Positions 63,472 through 64,000 of a stretch of 64,000 nucleotides of DNA are shown piece after piece (the first letter of the stretch is position 1; the number at the start of each line of letters is the position of its first letter). Under the pieces are notes generated by a model. The model was not told where the DNA came from, did not search any database, and saw only the letters and a program-made list of their open reading frames with translations. The translations under genes and the position numbers were made by a program. Source of the DNA: CAVZZV01 sp963779845 (lineage in GTDB: Bacteria > Bacteroidota > Bacteroidia > Bacteroidales > GCA-2748055); NCBI GenBank assembly GCA_963779845.1, contig CAVZZV010000005.1:124001-188000 (forward strand), given 5' to 3'.

Positions 63472-64000
63472 TCATTTACCCATTGCCCGGGACCTTAACC
63501 TTTCCGGCATTTTTTCGATAGCATACCGGAGAGCTGTCCTGGGCATGACAGCTTTCTTCTCCATTATAAAATCAAAAACTTTCATTTCATGAGCCTGACT
63601 TGCTGCCTTCAGCATCCAGCCATATCCTTTCCTGACCAGGTCATCCTTGTCCATAAGCAGGAGTTCGGCAATTTCGAAAATATCTTTCAAAAATTTCCCT
63701 TCCCGTGCCGGAATAATCAGGGAAACGGCTGATGCCCTGCGAACCCAGCGGTTTTCTGATAAGGCCCATACTTTTAAATAACTCAAAAAGGAAGGGTACA
63801 ACTCTATAAATTTCCCGATGGTGTGATTGCAAAGAGTATCGCATGAGGCCCAGTTATGTACAAAGTTCATAACCCAATATTCAAACCTTTTAAAATCGTC
63901 GGGTAAAAATTTCTCCGCACAGGAATACGACCAATTTGCCGCTATGATCGATTCTTCCAGATAATTCGACATCCAAAGCATGTCGCATAATTCAAATATC
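63472..64000 (-). CDS. AlkD-like DNA alkylation repair protein, 5' end outside the window
   Basis: The frame enters from the right edge (IFELCDMLWMSNYLEESI) and ends at 63472, giving about 176 residues of the C-terminal part. The HEAT-like helical repeats of AlkD are clear: WVMNFVHNWASCDTLC, WALSENRWVRRASAVSLI, DLVRKGYGWMLKAASQ. The tryptophan/aspartate pair around NWASCD matches the DNA-lesion pocket of AlkD. It removes N3- or N7-alkylated purines. The ATG at 63981 is internal, not the start. Confidence 0.85.
   Translation of the reverse strand, partial: IFELCDMLWMSNYLEESIIAANWSYSCAEKFLPDDFKRFEYWVMNFVHNWASCDTLCNHTIGKFIELYPSFLSYLKVWALSENRWVRRASAVSLIIPAREGKFLKDIFEIAELLLMDKDDLVRKGYGWMLKAASQAHEMKVFDFIMEKKAVMPRTALRYAIEKMPERLRSRAMGK

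Overview
The window looks like a chromosomal segment from a Bacteroidota bacterium, most likely Bacteroidales/Marinilabiliales-type. Signs of this are the gliding genes gldF-gldG, futalosine-route menaquinone genes (mqnA and an MqnP-type prenyltransferase), proteins restricted to Bacteroidota (HYC_CC_PP family, DUF3347, HMBD metal-binding domains), several non-ATG starts without clear Shine-Dalgarno sequences, and promoters of the TTTG-N18/19-TAnnTTTG type in front of the HU gene and tRNA-Ser. This assignment is inferred from gene content and not from a marker-gene tree.

From 1 to about 37.8 kb the region is mostly housekeeping. In order it holds: an edge-truncated secreted protein, a class III aminotransferase, a LytTR response regulator, HU, tRNA-Ser(UGA), a glycosyltransferase plus an MsbA-like ABC exporter, purB, amt with a P-II gene, mqnA with an NfeD-like protease, DUF454 plus a hydrolase, a decayed VapBC-like locus, an MDR oxidoreductase, a CAP protein, an AhpD-like protein, pyruvate kinase, a FAH-fold hydrolase, a DnaQ-like exonuclease, dnaN, DUF4340, gldG/gldF, a SpoIID-like protein, lpxB, surE, pheT, a DsrE-like lipoprotein, mqnP, a WD40 protein, a MATE exporter, and an acyltransferase with a methyltransferase.

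From about 37.8 to 50.8 kb lies a copper/heavy-metal resistance island, all on the minus strand. It encodes a P1B ATPase with three N-terminal metal-binding HMBD modules, a free HMBD miniprotein, a DUF3347 protein, a P-II-like protein without the usual T-loop, a Cys-rich small membrane protein, a complete CusB/CusC/CusA-type efflux system and an HYC_CC_PP protein. Two promoters in the island share an ATGTAACA box at the -33 position. The AraC-type regulator that would be expected here survives only as an internally deleted remnant. A four-helix-bundle gene and an 8-bp minisatellite sit between the adaptor and outer-membrane genes.

From about 50.9 to 59.2 kb is a patchwork: an intact GH78-type rhamnosidase flanked on both sides by broken sulfatase 5' ends, a partial duplicate of a YceI-like gene joined to one of them, and a set of YceI-like, outer-membrane, SHOCT and DUF2231 proteins. 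From 59.5 to 62.4 kb lies an arsenic operon (arsF, arsG, arsC, acr3) without a local ArsR gene but with an ArsR-like palindrome at the presumed transcription start. The right edge holds a LytTR membrane regulator and the C-terminal part of an AlkD-type DNA glycosylase. No integrase, transposase, relaxase, phage gene, CRISPR array or rRNA was seen.
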